NCBI GenBank assembly: GCA_017523005.1
Contig: JAFWXG010000074.1
Span: 1-6,162 of the forward strand
Length of the DNA stretch: 6,162 nucleotides
Source: Clostridia bacterium
GTDB lineage: Bacteria; Bacillota; Clostridia; RGIG6154
Reading direction: 5' to 3'
Positions 5,552 to 6,162 of this stretch are shown here, in pieces; position 1 is the stretch's first letter; every line of letters begins with the position of its first letter. The notes below the pieces were generated by a model. That model worked only from the letters and a program-made list of their open reading frames with translations. It searched no databases and was not told where the DNA came from. The position numbers and the translations under genes were made by a program.

Positions 5552-5592
5552 CATTTTCGTGAACTGGTTTTTGTTACGAATTTGAATAAAAC

Positions 5593-5629
5593 AAAAAACC
5601 CGTCTCAAAAGATAAACTTTGAGACGAGC
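5593..5629 (-). terminator. T-box attenuator terminator
   Basis: On the minus strand CTCGTCTCAAA pairs with TTTGAGACGGG around an 8-base loop, and GGGTTTTTTG follows directly. The 5' arm contains CTCAAA, the segment that the antiterminator would sequester. It lies about 57 bases before the ligase start codon. Confidence 0.9.
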
Positions 5630-5873
5630 ATTAAACCCGCGGTACCACTCAAATTACGAAAATTGCTTTTCGTCACTTTGTAGGCTCTAACAAGCCCTTT
5701 GCTTTTACGCAGCATTACGGAGGGAGTCTACTTGATTTCTCTTTCGGTCCCCCGACTCAGAAGTGATAAGTCATTGGATTGCTCCGCCATTACCTCGCAC
5801 CACCCGGCAACTCTCTCAAGGTTTTACAACCCGACCGTCTTCGTCACAGTCGTTATTTGTGATATTCAAATTT
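5593..5873 (-). ncRNA. T-box riboswitch leader, probable isoleucine specifier
   Basis: The T-box sequence GAGTGGTACCGCGGG is at 5650-5636. Upstream are the Stem I landmarks AGAGAG (5816-5811) and GGGTGGTGCGAGG (5805-5793). Near the Stem I base, ATC followed by ACTTC (5767-5760) fits the usual codon-then-A pattern and reads as an isoleucine specifier. GAAG and GACT on the 5' side can pair with CTTC and AGTC on the 3' side to close the stem. Stem III is AGGGCT/GAGCCT (5698-5682), followed by an extra ACGAAAA/TTTTCGT hairpin. TTTGAG ahead of the T-box can pair with CTCAAA of the terminator arm, giving the expected antiterminator switch. Uncharged tRNA-Ile would turn on the ligase gene. The specifier is a manual reading; TTA (Leu) and TAT (Tyr) overlap it but lack the following purine. 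Confidence 0.9.
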
Positions 5874-5877
5874 GAAT
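5864..5877 (-). promoter_or_regulatory. 14-bp palindrome at the transcription start
   Basis: ATTCAAATTTGAAT is a perfect inverted repeat directly after the -10 box, covering the expected start of transcription (about 5873). This is a typical place for a repressor operator. The HTH-cupin part of the downstream protein could be the binding factor (autoregulation), but this is inference, and an AT-rich palindrome can occur by chance. Confidence 0.4.
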
Positions 5878-5879
5878 TT

Positions 5880-5908
5880 ATTATACTCCTTAATTTTTCT
5901 CTTGTCAA
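5880..5908 (-). promoter_or_regulatory. Consensus sigma-A promoter of the T-box/ligase unit
   Basis: The minus strand has a perfect TTGACA (5908-5903), a 17-base spacer and a perfect TATAAT (5885-5880). The -35 also lies within a 13-base palindrome CTCTTGACAAGAG (5911-5899). Such a strong promoter suits a gene controlled by attenuation further down. Confidence 0.9.
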
Positions 5909-5925
5909 GAGTTTTTTTAAAATTT

Positions 5926-6162
5926 TTAAAGTGTAAGTGACGGGGCGGTGTAAATTCTTGCGGCATATTCTGCATCTAAAGAATATAAACCTTTTGAATC
6001 GTTGCCAAAGAGTTCCATTTTCTTTATCATATCGTCTGCATTTTTTTCTTCTTCAAGCTGTTCTTTAACAAACCAGTCTAAGAACTGCATTGTTCTGAAA
6101 TCTCTCACATCGTACGCTGCTGCATAGATATCATTTATAAGACTTGTAACATACTGCTCATG
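5926..6162 (-). CDS. Ferritin, C-terminal part (runs off the window)
   Basis: The frame is open to the right edge and no start codon is visible, so the gene is partial. The visible 78 residues begin HEQYVTSLINDIY and include FLDWFVKEQLEEEKNADDM and GLYSLDAEYAARI. They match the last two long helices and the tail of bacterial non-haem ferritin (FtnA type), where the W-F-V-x-E-Q-x-E-E-E region supplies ferroxidase-centre glutamate and glutamine ligands. Ferritin oxidises Fe(II) and stores it as a mineral inside a 24-subunit cytosolic shell. The apparent start at GTG 6108 is internal (AAYDVRDF continues through it). The stop lies only 17 bases before the -35 of the ligase promoter, and no terminator hairpin with a T-run is seen between them. 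Confidence 0.9.
   Translation of the reverse strand, partial: HEQYVTSLINDIYAAAYDVRDFRTMQFLDWFVKEQLEEEKNADDMIKKMELFGNDSKGLYSLDAEYAARIYTAPSLTL

Noticed and set aside
5899..5920. Plus-strand terminator formed by CTCTTGTCAAGAG and the following T run
   Set aside because: A realistic loop leaves only a 4-bp stem, and no plus-strand gene ends here.

Overview
The window looks like a low-GC, Gram-positive Clostridia-type (Bacillota) chromosome. The evidence is AT-rich DNA, strong AGGAG-type ribosome sites, sigma-A promoters close to consensus, a T-box riboswitch, and copies of TGTCGAA, which is the Spo0A box of spore formers. No species can be named from the sequence.

Positions 1-1870 hold three unrelated single genes, all on the minus strand. 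In reading order they are a 160-aa protein with an N-terminal membrane anchor, a 249-aa soluble protein and a 93-aa three-helix membrane protein. I recognise none of them. Each is separated from the next by the same module: about 10 bases after a stop codon, a YYYAAC box; a hairpin with a variable loop and a bulged base at a constant place; a near-invariant block of about 39 bases; then two tandem TGTCGAA boxes just ahead of the next ribosome site. One unrelated gene per shared module, all in one direction, resembles a gene-cassette array. It runs off the left edge. No integrase or transposase is visible, so the mechanism is unknown.

Positions 1870-2260 are non-coding and densely self-complementary. 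The first half is a ladder of short hairpins, each with its own stem sequence, separated by TCGATATG linkers on the left and CATATCGA linkers on the right. The second half is a 10-bp hairpin followed by a four-armed cloverleaf-like fold. They look like a mobile palindromic repeat or a structured RNA.

Positions 2283-3235 hold a plus-strand gene for a CAT/E2-like acyltransferase-fold protein. Its promoter has a TGTCGAA box between -35 and -10. It converges on the ligase gene, and the two share a symmetric bidirectional terminator.

Positions 3236-5908 (minus strand) form one regulatory unit: a consensus promoter, a T-box leader with a probable isoleucine specifier (ATC), its terminator, and a 766-aa protein that fuses an XRE-type HTH, a cupin and an AMP-forming acyl-CoA synthetase. 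An isoleucine-starvation switch on an acyl-CoA ligase suggests, as inference, that the enzyme activates a branched-chain acid such as 2-methylbutyrate for isoleucine synthesis by reductive carboxylation. Upstream on the same strand, running off the right edge, is the C-terminal part of a ferritin.
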